This document shows, in pieces, positions 35,884 through 44,668 of a DNA stretch of 64,000 bases. The stretch covers positions 3,166,467-3,230,466 of the forward strand of contig OY764222.1 in assembly GCA_963668325.1 (NCBI GenBank), given 5' to 3'. The translations under genes and the position numbers were made by a program. Source of the stretch: MPNP01 sp963668325. GTDB lineage: Bacteria; Pseudomonadota; Alphaproteobacteria; Rhodobacterales; Rhodobacteraceae. Position 1 is the stretch's first letter. Each line of letters opens with the position of its first letter. The notes beneath the pieces were generated by a model. That model was given only the letters and a program-made list of their open reading frames with translations, did no database searches and was not told the DNA's origin.

Positions 35884-36507
35884 TCAATCCGGCTGATATT
35901 TCCAGCAGGTGGTAATATGGTCATTCACCATGCCGACAGCTTGCATGTAGGCATAAATGATGGTTGATCCGACAAAACTCATTCCCCTTTTCTTCAGGTC
36001 CCTGGATAGTTCATCACTTATTTTCGTGGTTACAGGTACCTCCGCCATTTTATCCCAATGGTTCTTGATAGGTCTACCATCAACAAAACCCCACAGATAA
36101 TCATTAAATGAGCCAAAATCCTTGATTATGGCGAGAGCAACCTGAGCATTTTTTCTAGCCGAAAATATTTTTAGTTTGTTCCTGATAATTCTTGGGTCTG
36201 ATCTTATTGCCTCAAGATAGTCATCGCTTAATGAAGCCACCCGTGCAATATCAAAGTGAAAAAAGATTTCCTGATAACCCAACCTTCTTTGCAGGATTGT
36301 TTCCCAACTAAGGCCGGCTTGAGCGCCTTCAAGAACAAGCATTTCAAATAATTTTGAATCATCATGCACAGGGACACCCCATTCATTGTCATGGTAGTCA
36401 GCGTAAAACTCTTTGCCGATACCACTTCCAAAACATCGAGGTAAAACATCTTTTTCCACTTCAAGCGATAATTTTTCTGTTTTCTTCAAATTCAAAATAA
36501 ACCTCAT
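35884..36507 (-). CDS. tag: DNA-3-methyladenine glycosylase I
   Basis: Base-excision repair enzyme that removes 3-methyladenine. The zinc ligands are present: Cys in LPRCFGS, His in ADYHDNEWGVP and the C-terminal His/Cys pair in NDHITTCW. EMLVLEGAQAGLSWETIL and KKRGMSFVGSTIIYAYMQA are the conserved blocks. The ATG at 36507 gives about 24 residues before the usual family N-terminus; a GTG near 36459 would be closer to normal length. Convergent with the oxidoreductase. Confidence 0.92.
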   Translation of the reverse strand: MRFILNLKKTEKLSLEVEKDVLPRCFGSGIGKEFYADYHDNEWGVPVHDDSKLFEMLVLEGAQAGLSWETILQRRLGYQEIFFHFDIARVASLSDDYLEAIRSDPRIIRNKLKIFSARKNAQVALAIIKDFGSFNDYLWGFVDGRPIKNHWDKMAEVPVTTKISDELSRDLKKRGMSFVGSTIIYAYMQAVGMVNDHITTCWKYQPD

Positions 36508-36537
36508 CAAGCAATCAACTCTCCAAGAAACCTTTTA

Positions 36538-36580
36538 CACTATCCGCCCTAAAACCCATAGGATAGTGAGCGGTTTTAGG
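36538..36580 (+). promoter_or_regulatory. Interlocked dyads upstream of fabA
   Basis: Two inverted repeats are interleaved: CACTATCC (36538-36545) pairs with GGATAGTG (36561-36568), and CCTAAAACC (36548-36556) pairs with GGTTTTAGG (36572-36580). They can form either alternative hairpins or an H-type pseudoknot. The second hairpin is followed by TTGTGTTTTTCT, a possible terminator. It lies between tag and fabA, about 160 bp before fabA. Confidence 0.5.
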
Positions 36581-36741
36581 CTTGTGTTTTTCTATAAAAT
36601 TTTTATGTTGAAACAATAATGTCGGATAGAATTTTCTGTTTAATCCTCAATGTTTGTAAAAATACGGATTTTGTGAATAGGGCTCAATTTAAGAACCTTT
36701 AAATTATTTCCTCCTATGTTCGAAAGCCAATCCATAATAAC

Positions 36742-37251
36742 ATGACCAATTACCCTAATTCATATGATCTCGACGGATTGATAGAATGTGCAAAAGGAAA
36801 TCTGTTCGGACCCGGCAATGCCCAACTTCCACTTCCGCCGATGTTAATGTTCGACCGCATAACTGAGGTTTCAAGTGATGGTGGACTGCATGGTAAGGGC
36901 CATGCCGTGGCTGAATTGGATATTCGACCGGATTTATGGTTTTTTGACTGCCATTTTGTCGGCGATCCAGTTATGCCCGGATGTCTCGGGTTAGATGCTT
37001 TATGGCAATTGACCGGGTTTAATCTTGGGTGGCGAGGATTTCCTGGCCGAGGTCGTGCCCTAGGTGTTGGTGAAGTAAAATTTACCGACATGGTAACTCC
37101 GGATTGCAAGCTCTTGACCTATTGTGTTGATTTTACCCGGGTGATTGACCGCAAGTTAAAACTTGGCATATCAAATGGTAGAATGTTTGCTGACGGTAAG
37201 GAATTTTATCGATCCACCGGGATGAAAGTCGGGTTGTTCACAGTAGATTAA
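36742..37251 (+). CDS. fabA: 3-hydroxydecanoyl-ACP dehydratase/isomerase
   Basis: A 169-residue FabA (E. coli protein 171-172). It dehydrates 3-hydroxydecanoyl-ACP and isomerises trans-2 to cis-3 decenoyl-ACP, the branch point for unsaturated fatty acids. Catalytic His and Asp lie in CHFVGDPVMPGCLGLDALWQ, with the N-terminal PPMLMFDRI intact. First gene of fabA-fabB-fabI, the usual Alphaproteobacterial order. Confidence 0.96.
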   Translation: MTNYPNSYDLDGLIECAKGNLFGPGNAQLPLPPMLMFDRITEVSSDGGLHGKGHAVAELDIRPDLWFFDCHFVGDPVMPGCLGLDALWQLTGFNLGWRGFPGRGRALGVGEVKFTDMVTPDCKLLTYCVDFTRVIDRKLKLGISNGRMFADGKEFYRSTGMKVGLFTVD

Positions 37252-37274
37252 CGAATTTAGGAAGCGGATTGTCC

Positions 37275-38501
37275 ATGCGAAGAGTAGTTGTAACAGGGAT
37301 TGGGATCATATCGCCAATTGGTAACAATTCTGAAGAAGTTACCAATTCCCTACGTGAGGGTAAATCCGGCATAGAATTCGCTGAGGAATATGCTGAAAAT
37401 GGCTTCCGGAGCCACGTTCATGGCAATATAAAATTAAATCTTGCCGATCATATCAATAAGAGACAACTTCGTTTCATGGGCCCTGGTGCTTCCTACAATT
37501 ACCTGGCTATGGAACAGGCAATTCAAGATTCCGGCCTGGAAGAAAACGAAGTGTCCAATGAGCGGACAGGTCTTGTAATGGGTTCTGGAGGTCCCTCTAC
37601 TTCGAATTTTCATATCGCCCATAAAATTGTCTCGGAAAGGAAAAGCCCCCGAAGAATTGGTCCCTTCATGGTAACCAGATGTATGTCATCCACCAATTCA
37701 GCCTGTTTGGCAACTCCATTTAAAATCAAAGGAGTAAACTATTCGATTTCATCGGCCTGTGCTACCTCGGCCCATTGTATTGGCAATGGCTTCGAACAGA
37801 TTAGATTTGGCTTGCAGGATATCGTCTTTGCTGGTGGAGGAGAAGAGCTGGATTGGACCCTTTCCTGCTTGTTTGATGCCATGGGAGCGTTGAGTTCCAA
37901 ATACAACGATGCTCCTGAAACAGCGTCCCGTCCTTTTGATGCCACCCGAGATGGCTTTGTCATAGCTGGAGGTGCAGGGGTTCTGGTTTTGGAGGAATTC
38001 GAAAGAGCAAAAGCCAGAGGAGCCAGAATTTATGCCGAATTGCTGGGTTATGGTGCAACCTCTGATGGCTACGACATGGTAGCACCTTCTGGCGAAGGTG
38101 GATTGCGGTCCATGAAACTCGCCTTGGCTAATCTCGAAGACCGCAAGGTGGATTATATCAATGCCCATGGAACCTCGACACCTGCTGGTGATATAGTTGA
38201 GGTTGAAGCCATAAGGCAACTTTTTGGCCCCTCGGATTTTCCTTATCTGAGTTCAACCAAATCCCTTACCGGGCACTCTTTAGGGGCTACAGGTGTGCAT
38301 GAAGCCATCTATTCCCTAATTATGCTTTCTGAACGTTTTGTCGCTGCCTCGGCCAATGTCAATGAACTGGATCCTGGTATTAATGAGGGGGAAATTACAA
38401 CCTCCCTTGTTGAGAATGTTGACCTTGATACCGTTATGTCCAACAGTTTTGGGTTTGGAGGAACCAACTCCACCTTAACTTTTGGGAGAGTAAGGGATTG
38501 A
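37275..38501 (+). CDS. fabB: 3-oxoacyl-ACP synthase I
   Basis: A 408-residue beta-ketoacyl-ACP synthase. Catalytic Cys in SSACATSAHCIGNG, the two His in NAHGTSTPAGD and KSLTGHSLGATG. It elongates the cis-3-decenoyl-ACP made by FabA. ATG 37275 is preferred over TTG 37269: it gives MRRVVVTGIGIISPIGNN, the standard N-terminus, with GGAAGCGG upstream. Confidence 0.96.
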   Translation: MRRVVVTGIGIISPIGNNSEEVTNSLREGKSGIEFAEEYAENGFRSHVHGNIKLNLADHINKRQLRFMGPGASYNYLAMEQAIQDSGLEENEVSNERTGLVMGSGGPSTSNFHIAHKIVSERKSPRRIGPFMVTRCMSSTNSACLATPFKIKGVNYSISSACATSAHCIGNGFEQIRFGLQDIVFAGGGEELDWTLSCLFDAMGALSSKYNDAPETASRPFDATRDGFVIAGGAGVLVLEEFERAKARGARIYAELLGYGATSDGYDMVAPSGEGGLRSMKLALANLEDRKVDYINAHGTSTPAGDIVEVEAIRQLFGPSDFPYLSSTKSLTGHSLGATGVHEAIYSLIMLSERFVAASANVNELDPGINEGEITTSLVENVDLDTVMSNSFGFGGTNSTLTFGRVRD

Positions 38502-38507
38502 TTTCCT

Positions 38508-39296
38508 ATGACCCACCTTCTTGAGAACAAAAAGGGCTTGGTGTTTGGGGTCGCAAATGAAAGATCAATTGCTTGGGGTATTGCCAGGGAAATGCACAAG
38601 TCAGGTGCAAAAATTGCCCTTAACTATCAGAAGGAACAACTGGGAAAGAGAGTAATTCCTCTGGGGGAAAAGATTAATTCCGAAATTATTGTTGAAGCTG
38701 ATGCACTGAATTCGGATTCTCTCGATAACCTCTTTAAGGAAATCGAAGGTACTTGGGGAAGCTTGGATTTTCTGGTGCACGCCATTGCTTTTTCCGATAA
38801 GTCAGAGCTAACTGGGAACTTTATCAACACCTCGAAAGAAAATTTCCTAAACTCTCTCAATATCTCTTGTTATTCTCTGATAGACCTGGCACGTAGGTCT
38901 GTACCCTTCATGAAAAACGGCGGGTCTATAATTACCCTTACCTTTATCGGATCCAATCGGGTAACCCCGAACTACAATGTAATGGGGGTTACCAAGGCAG
39001 CTCTTGAGTCTACCGTCAAATATTTGGCCAATGACCTTGGAAAGGATGGGATCAGGGTCAACGCTATCAGTCCCGGCCCAATGAAAACCCTGGCCGGAGC
39101 AGCCATCGGGTCAGCTCGAAAGACTTTCCGCCATACCGAAACCAATGCACCACTTGGTGCCAATTCCTCCCTGGAACATGTAGGCGGAACTGCCGTTTAC
39201 CTGGCATCAGATTATGGTGCCTCGACAACAGGTGAAATCATCAAGGTTGACGGGGGCTTTCATATTCTGGGCATGCCCCAATCTGAAAACCTGTAA
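38508..39296 (+). CDS. fabI: Enoyl-ACP reductase (NADH)
   Basis: A 262-residue short-chain-dehydrogenase-fold enoyl reductase, last step of each elongation round. N-terminal cofactor motif GVANERSIAWGIA, catalytic Tyr and Lys in PNYNVMGVTKAALE. The residue equivalent to E. coli Tyr146 is Phe here (TLTFIGSNR in place of a TLSYLG-type sequence). Six bases after fabB, same operon. Confidence 0.94.
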   Translation: MTHLLENKKGLVFGVANERSIAWGIAREMHKSGAKIALNYQKEQLGKRVIPLGEKINSEIIVEADALNSDSLDNLFKEIEGTWGSLDFLVHAIAFSDKSELTGNFINTSKENFLNSLNISCYSLIDLARRSVPFMKNGGSIITLTFIGSNRVTPNYNVMGVTKAALESTVKYLANDLGKDGIRVNAISPGPMKTLAGAAIGSARKTFRHTETNAPLGANSSLEHVGGTAVYLASDYGASTTGEIIKVDGGFHILGMPQSENL

Positions 39297-39303
39297 ATTT
39301 TTC

Positions 39304-39699
39304 CTATTGGGGTTCAACCAAGCCAACGACTGCTTTGGCGGCATCCACAACTATGGCGATTGTACCCATATTTTCTACGAAAAATGGCTCGCGCATAACT
39401 GCCCCTCCATTGGCTTTAACTTTCACCAATGCTTCATCCATATCGGCAATAGTCAAGTACACGAACCAATTCGGCGGGATTTGGTCACCACCTTCCATAT
39501 CTGCCGTATTCATCAAACCTGCAACGGGTACTCCGTTATTCATAAACACGGTATAGGTAAAGTTATGATCTGGCATATCCATATCCTGGTAAGTCCACCC
39601 CATAACTTCCGAGTAGAATTTCTTGGCTGCGTCCACTTCACTGGCATTTAACTCGTTCCAACAAATTTGGCCGGGTTGTGGTTTAAAATTTTCTGACAT
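39304..39699 (-). CDS. VOC-family (glyoxalase-like) protein
   Basis: A 131-residue vicinal-oxygen-chelate protein: PGQICWNELNASEVDAAKKF, then YSEVMGWTYQDMDMP and the C-terminal NMGTIAIVVDAAKAVVGL. One betaalphabetabetabeta pair is clear. Metal ligands cannot be assigned surely. Convergent with fabI (8 bp between stops). Function unknown. Confidence 0.85.
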   Translation of the reverse strand: MSENFKPQPGQICWNELNASEVDAAKKFYSEVMGWTYQDMDMPDHNFTYTVFMNNGVPVAGLMNTADMEGGDQIPPNWFVYLTIADMDEALVKVKANGGAVMREPFFVENMGTIAIVVDAAKAVVGLVEPQ

Positions 39700-39860
39700 T
39701 ATCTAATCCTATATTAATATATAATCTCAATAGGAAATCATGCAGTTAGATTCAACAATGAATCCCAAATAATAACTGTCATTCTCCACGAATAAAGTAC
39801 ATAAACCCCTTTAAATTCAATTCCTGCCTTCTTGTGACCATCCTGAATTAATGTAAATTT

Positions 39861-40751
39861 CTATTCAGGTTTGGTCCCGACGATTAAGCGGTATGTGAAT
39901 ATGCCCCGTTGCAAACCCTCATGGAAATTCAAAACTCCATCCATGAATTTTTGGTGGGCCCATCCAGATTGTGCAAACATTGACCCGAAAAACTTCCATG
40001 TGTTGTATAACTTTTGGGTGGATGGTGCCACCTCGGCCTCAAGGTTAATTTCTTTGATATTTACGAAGCCCGCCAATTCGAGGGATTTAAGTGTATCTTG
40101 CCAGCGTTGTAGCGGTTCCGTCATCCACCCTTGTTGCATCGCGTCATGAATAACTTCATCGCTCTCGGAAAGAATTTTGTCGGTTAGAAATCCGTCAAGG
40201 CACTGCCATCTTCTGCCAGGCTTCAGGACTCGATTAACGCCTTGCAAGAAGGCAACCTTGTCGGATGCGTAGCAGTATGCCTCATGTGATAAAACTGCAT
40301 CGAAACTATTGTCTGGGAACTGCAGGTCCATGAAATCACCATAGTGGAACTCAACCAGATGTCCTACCCCCTCCTGCCCAGCGTGTTCTGTGCACAGTTT
40401 AACATGCGATTCACAATTTGTCAGACCGACAACTTTTACCCCGAACTGCTGGGCTAACCAGATTGATGTTTCGCCTACACCACAGCCGGCATCAAGAATT
40501 CGCCATTCCGATGTGAGTTTACACCCTTTTACCAAGTGATTGTTGGCACGCAAATTGGCTTGCATATCTGTCTTGGTCTCCTGTCCCCAAAGACCGTAGT
40601 GAAAGTGAATATCCAACACCCCTTTCGGTTGATTGATAATAGAAGCGGTAAGTGCCTTGTAGTACTCTGGTACTGAATAACTAGTGTTCGCCCGAATATA
40701 CTTGTCGGTGTCTGTACCTTTGGTCTCTGATAATTGTTTCTTGCCAGTCAC
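39861..40751 (-). CDS. SAM-dependent methyltransferase
   Basis: A 296-residue class I methyltransferase. Motif I ILDAGCGVGETSIWLAQQFG is clear, with VVGLTNCESHV as the beta-2 acidic region, DGDFMDL-type GDFMDLQFPDNSFDAV as motif II and VNRVLKPGRRW as motif III. The LDIHFHYGLWG and late FFGSMFAQSGW segments recall sarcosine/dimethylglycine or tocopherol-type methyltransferases. Start GTG 40751 with GGAA upstream. Substrate unknown. Confidence 0.82.
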   Translation of the reverse strand: MTGKKQLSETKGTDTDKYIRANTSYSVPEYYKALTASIINQPKGVLDIHFHYGLWGQETKTDMQANLRANNHLVKGCKLTSEWRILDAGCGVGETSIWLAQQFGVKVVGLTNCESHVKLCTEHAGQEGVGHLVEFHYGDFMDLQFPDNSFDAVLSHEAYCYASDKVAFLQGVNRVLKPGRRWQCLDGFLTDKILSESDEVIHDAMQQGWMTEPLQRWQDTLKSLELAGFVNIKEINLEAEVAPSTQKLYNTWKFFGSMFAQSGWAHQKFMDGVLNFHEGLQRGIFTYRLIVGTKPE

Positions 40752-40967
40752 TAGATTCCAACTCCAAATAGATAGGTTAATCTTTATTTTTTCTACTCTA
40801 GGCTATGATGTTTGCAGCATATTTCATCATGCGCCTGTCAATAACAATTTAAAACTTCCCCATAATTACGAAGTAAAAAAAACCATCTGGGAATTATATA
40901 TTTTAGTTGACATTGCCCTCAAAGAAGATAATTACCGACATGTTTCACCCTGGATAGACCTCGACCA

Positions 40968-42200
40968 CTGCCCACAACCACCGTTCATCGCAACATTCCC
41001 TATCGGCTGATTGCCGGTACCAGTGCCAAGGCACAAAGACTGGCCGCTCTGGCCGGTGCCTGCCGCTTTGTCTGGAATGCCATGCTCGGCTACCAAAAGG
41101 AATCTTACGAAGAAGCGAAGGGGAAGGGGGAAGAGCCACCTTCGGTGTCGTTCTTCTCATTGGGCAAGCGCTTCACGGCATTCAGACGGGACGTGCCCTG
41201 GCTGAACGACTATTCCTATCTGATCACCCGCTACGTGTTGAAATACCAGGCGGAGGCCTGGCAGCGGAGTTTCCAGGGTGGTGGCCAGCCCCGTTTCAAG
41301 CAACGTGGCCAGGCGATGGCGTCCTTCACCATCCCCGAGAAAGTCAAAAGCAAGGACAACAAGCTTTATATTCCTCGCCTCGGCTGGTATCGGTTGCAAA
41401 GGAAGGGTGGTAATCCCTGGCCTGATGGTCACCCGGTCAAGGCCGTGATCAAAAAGATCAGTGCTGACCGCTGGCAGGTTACCATCTGCTATAAGGTGGC
41501 GGTAGCGGAACTATCCGACACTGGCGTAGCGGCCGGTATCGACATGAATGTCAGCCAGGTGGCGGTTGTTACCAGTGCGAATGACAGTATGCTCCTGGCG
41601 CAGCCAAAGAAGAAGACTGACAAATTGGACACCAGGATCAAGCGCAATCAACGGGCCCTGGCCAGGAAGAAGAAGGGCTCCAGCCGTTTTCAGAAACTGA
41701 AGCAGCGCCATATCCGCCTGCTGCGCAAGAAGGCGATGAGGCGCCGGAACTGGCACCACCATGTATCAAGAAAGGTCAGCAGGTTGGCCAGTACGGTCGT
41801 GGTTGAGAAACTGAACACCCAGGGTATGACCAAATCGGCCAAGGGCACGGTTGATGCTCCTGGCAAGAATGTCAAGGCCAAGAGCGGGTTGAACCGCGAG
41901 ATACTCAATACCGGCTGGACCAGTCTGGTGCAGATGCTTGGTTACAAGTGCCGGGAAGTGAAGACGGTCAATCCGGCTTACACCAGCCAGACCTGCCATG
42001 CCTGTCAGCAGGTGAACAAGGCGTCCCGCCAGGGACGACGATACGAATGTGTGGCCTGCGGCCATGCCGATCATGCGGATCTGAATGCAGCCCGCAACAT
42101 TCTGGCCTCCGGGATTGGGGCTGCTGCACGGCGAGGAGCGTTGGCACTGGCCACTTCGACGACCCGTGAAAAGGATAGATTAGGTGACCTTGTCAACTAA
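40968..42200 (+). CDS. tnpB: TnpB (IS200/IS605 OrfB) RNA-guided nuclease, no ATG at family N-terminus
   Basis: RuvC-type nuclease of IS200/IS605-group elements. Catalytic residues are present: Asp in GIDMNVSQVAVV, Glu in VVVEKLNTQGM, Asp in HADLNAARNI; the zinc finger is CHACQQVN / CVACGHAD. Family-like coding starts well before the first ATG: IPYRLIAGTSAKAQRLAALA and GACRFVWNAM are in frame from about 40983, but no ATG, GTG or TTG exists between the upstream stop (40929) and ATG 41082. CTG 40968 is the best candidate start. Starting at ATG 41082 would delete the N-terminal domain. No TnpA gene accompanies it. The omega-RNA is expected at the 3' end of the gene. GC is higher than in neighbours, consistent with transfer. 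Confidence 0.85.
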   Translation: MPTTTVHRNIPYRLIAGTSAKAQRLAALAGACRFVWNAMLGYQKESYEEAKGKGEEPPSVSFFSLGKRFTAFRRDVPWLNDYSYLITRYVLKYQAEAWQRSFQGGGQPRFKQRGQAMASFTIPEKVKSKDNKLYIPRLGWYRLQRKGGNPWPDGHPVKAVIKKISADRWQVTICYKVAVAELSDTGVAAGIDMNVSQVAVVTSANDSMLLAQPKKKTDKLDTRIKRNQRALARKKKGSSRFQKLKQRHIRLLRKKAMRRRNWHHHVSRKVSRLASTVVVEKLNTQGMTKSAKGTVDAPGKNVKAKSGLNREILNTGWTSLVQMLGYKCREVKTVNPAYTSQTCHACQQVNKASRQGRRYECVACGHADHADLNAARNILASGIGAAARRGALALATSTTREKDRLGDLVN

Positions 42201-42425
42201 AATATATAATTCCCAACCATCTTATTCCTTTAAAAAGGAAATTTCTCAATATTTCTCAACTCAATTCTTCATTTTGGTACTACCCCTCTTTATAAATAGT
42301 GGGGTTGCAGAAGCTAGGCACTCTCGACCGTTTCAGCCAGGAGAGTAGTCGGCATAATCACCTATTTTCGCAAAATGTAGAAATATTATATAGTGCTGAT
42401 ATATTACATGTGATCATATTTTCCC

Positions 42426-44117
42426 CAGCAATTCCCGCTAATTTTCTCAAAATGAGATATTATTTATTTTTTGCTAGTCCTCAAATAGGTAGGCATGACT
42501 AATCGAAGGGCTTTGACCCCCATCGTAATTTTGTATTTTTAACTTTTAAAATCTGAATTGAGCATATTCGAACATGGTGACCGGCTAAGGCTCGGCCAGG
42601 AGGACTGACATGTCAACTCGCTTTCGTTTCTCATATATCCCCCGATAGAATGTTTCCCAACTGTCCAAATAATATTCCGTAAAGATCCTCCTCATTGCTT
42701 CCCAGAGATACTTCTTGGTTGGATAGCGTTCATGAGCCCTTTGGGCCATACCACAACAATGCTGAACAATTTGATCAAGGCAAAATGCCAGCATTGCCAG
42801 ATAGGCAAAAACATGCGAAAGATTTTGTTGGCCATGGCCGAAATTATGCTCTAACCGGTACCCATTTCCAGCTTCAGATTTTAACGTTTGATAGGTCTCG
42901 TTCTCTATTTTCCAGCGCGTGCGTGCAGCGCGCATAACATTCCTTACATTCCCTTCATCAAGTGGTAGATCAGTGACCCAGGTCCAGTTGGTTGTTGTTG
43001 GTTTCTTCCCTTTGGTGCCGGGTTTGGTCTCGGTGTAGTGTAGGACATTGACCTCAAGGTTGAAATTGGCATCGTTCAGGGGAACGTCATTGAGCCAACG
43101 GAACTCATGGGTAATGGTTTTGTTCTTACTCCTTTCTTTGCGGTCTAGTTTCTGGAGGGCAGGATTATCCGTGGTCCAGTCAAACAGCGCCTTGTGATTG
43201 CCTGGCTTGGCAACCAGGATAAAGCGCAGATTGTGTGTCTTCAAAAGTTTGATATTCGGGCCATTGGAGGTCAACCCATCGCCCAGGATAATGGTCTTGA
43301 GGTGGGGGTGGTCCCGGCGAAAATCCTCCATGAAACGGACGCTGGCATTCAACTCACAGTCATTTTTCTTGTGCCCGTCATGTTGGTAAATCATTTCCGG
43401 TGCAACCGGAAAGACATTCTTGATGTCTGGATGGACAAAGGCCCCTCCGAGCATCTGATGGTAATAGGTGGTGGTTCCGTTGCGATGGTTCTTGTGACAG
43501 CAATGGTCACATTTTAACGTGCTGGAACTGTAATATTGGGTCCCATCAATCGACAAGAGATAATGACCACCCAACATGGTCATGAAGTCCAGGGCCCGCC
43601 CACGCTGGAGAAGGGCAAAGAGTTTATTAAAGGCCAACCGGAAGGCTTTGGGATCAACCGGATCAAGCCTCGCGCGCATGTTGGTATCCGAGGGTACCTT
43701 GTCGATCTTGAAAAGGGTACGCAGATTTCGAACCACCGGCGGTTCGGCTTTGGGGCCTCGGGTTATCTGGTCAAAGTTCAGTAATGAAGGGCACTTCAGC
43801 AGAAAGACGGCCAGACCTGACATCAAGCAATTGGTCAGGGTAAAGCCGCGATTGTTGACGGGATCTGGAACGGTGTTGAAAACCTGGCGGACACTGGTCA
43901 GCAAACCTGGCATGGAAAGATGCCTTCGGAGTTTGTATTTGGACATGATACTGCTCGTACAAAATGATCGGTTTGAAATGTTATTATTGCGACCGATTAT
44001 AAACGAATCATGTCAAATGAGCAAAAAGTGATAAAAGAGGGTTTACGAAAAATAATTTTGCCTGATGACCTAAAACCTCCTATTTATAGGGGAATTAAAT
44101 TTTAACGGGAATTGCTG
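42426..44117 (-). mobile_element. IS4-like insertion sequence upstream of alkB-like gene
   Basis: A complete 1692-bp element with terminal repeats CAGCAATTCCCGCTAA (42426) and TTAACGGGAATTGCTG (44117), 15 of 16 matching, and a 9-bp target duplication TATTTTCCC (42417-42425 and 44118-44126). It ends 32 bp before the start of the AlkB-like gene, so it separates that gene from its native promoter. Confidence 0.93.
42585..43946 (-). CDS. DDE transposase, IS4-type
   Basis: A 453-residue transposase. Asp residues in LLSIDGTQYYSS and TIILGDGLTSN, and an IS4-like R-x3-E signature in RTRWKIENETYQTLK. The His/Cys segment STLKCDHCCHKNH follows the first Asp. Full length, intact. I do not recognise a closer ISfinder subgroup. 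Confidence 0.85.
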   Translation of the reverse strand: MSKYKLRRHLSMPGLLTSVRQVFNTVPDPVNNRGFTLTNCLMSGLAVFLLKCPSLLNFDQITRGPKAEPPVVRNLRTLFKIDKVPSDTNMRARLDPVDPKAFRLAFNKLFALLQRGRALDFMTMLGGHYLLSIDGTQYYSSSTLKCDHCCHKNHRNGTTTYYHQMLGGAFVHPDIKNVFPVAPEMIYQHDGHKKNDCELNASVRFMEDFRRDHPHLKTIILGDGLTSNGPNIKLLKTHNLRFILVAKPGNHKALFDWTTDNPALQKLDRKERSKNKTITHEFRWLNDVPLNDANFNLEVNVLHYTETKPGTKGKKPTTTNWTWVTDLPLDEGNVRNVMRAARTRWKIENETYQTLKSEAGNGYRLEHNFGHGQQNLSHVFAYLAMLAFCLDQIVQHCCGMAQRAHERYPTKKYLWEAMRRIFTEYYLDSWETFYRGIYEKRKRVDMSVLLAEP

Positions 44118-44149
44118 TATTTTCCCTATTATATTAATGTTATGCTGTC

Positions 44150-44313
44150 ATGACCTTGGATTCTGTTAACGTCGACCCACCTGGCTTTGAGAGTCCTGAA
44201 AATAAAAAAATAATTCAACCTTCAATATTTACGGCCATCCCTCACTATTTGCCGTTGGGGATATTTCCACTTATATTTCTTGCTGCAACCCTTGGCGGAT
44301 GGTGGCTGCTACC
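44150..44313 (+). pseudogene. 5' part of interrupted AlkB-like gene
   Basis: Encodes the first 55 or so residues, MTLDSVNVDPPGFESPENKK through the first membrane segment ending GGWWLLP, then cut by the element at 44314. The 9-bp duplication GCTGCTACC (44305-44313) collapses to restore ...WWLLPAFVFMSVTGLF... in frame with 46972 onward, total 793 residues. The ribosome site is weak and the native promoter is displaced by the IS just upstream. Confidence 0.9.
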
Positions 44314-44402
44314 CTATCAATGTATCACACTTGACTCTGCAGGCAGGTTTAGTTGTTAGAATCCTTGGTCAAGGCTGGTGTACCGACTGGTATCATCATG
44401 AT

Positions 44403-44575
44403 TGTTGTTTTTTTCTAATTATTTCACCTTGGATTTCTTACCTTATTTCGGCAGAAGTGGGACAAAATTTTTCAGGATGCTACAATTTTATTAATAAAAT
44501 CAATTTCCCTGCTATTTCTTTCCCAAGCTGTTCCATTTAACCCCTGATAAAGCTTACCCGAAGCAAAGGGCGATT
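44403..44575 (+). repeat. Diverged copy of the 55463-type transposon left end
   Basis: From TGTTGTTTTTTT at 44403 this segment tracks the left terminus of the transposon at 55463: shared blocks include TTATTTCGG, AATAAAATCAATTTCCC and ATTTCTTT, then ACCC and GCAAAG, over about 170 bp with small gaps. It lies wholly inside the IS at 44314-46962. No matching opposite end or target duplication is seen, so it is a solo, degenerate end. Confidence 0.7.
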
Positions 44576-44668
44576 AACCAGGATTGATTATTGTGCCAAA
44601 CAAACCGTCCAGGCAACAGCGTCCCCCACGAGGGTTATATATTACGCTGACCGAAGGATGGTCACGGC

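Noticed and set aside
43946..44117. CCTCCTATTTATAGGGG and a similar sequence near 42286 as IS ends
   Set aside because: The better ends CAGCAATTCCCG with a 9-bp duplication lie elsewhere; these AT-rich look-alikes are chance.
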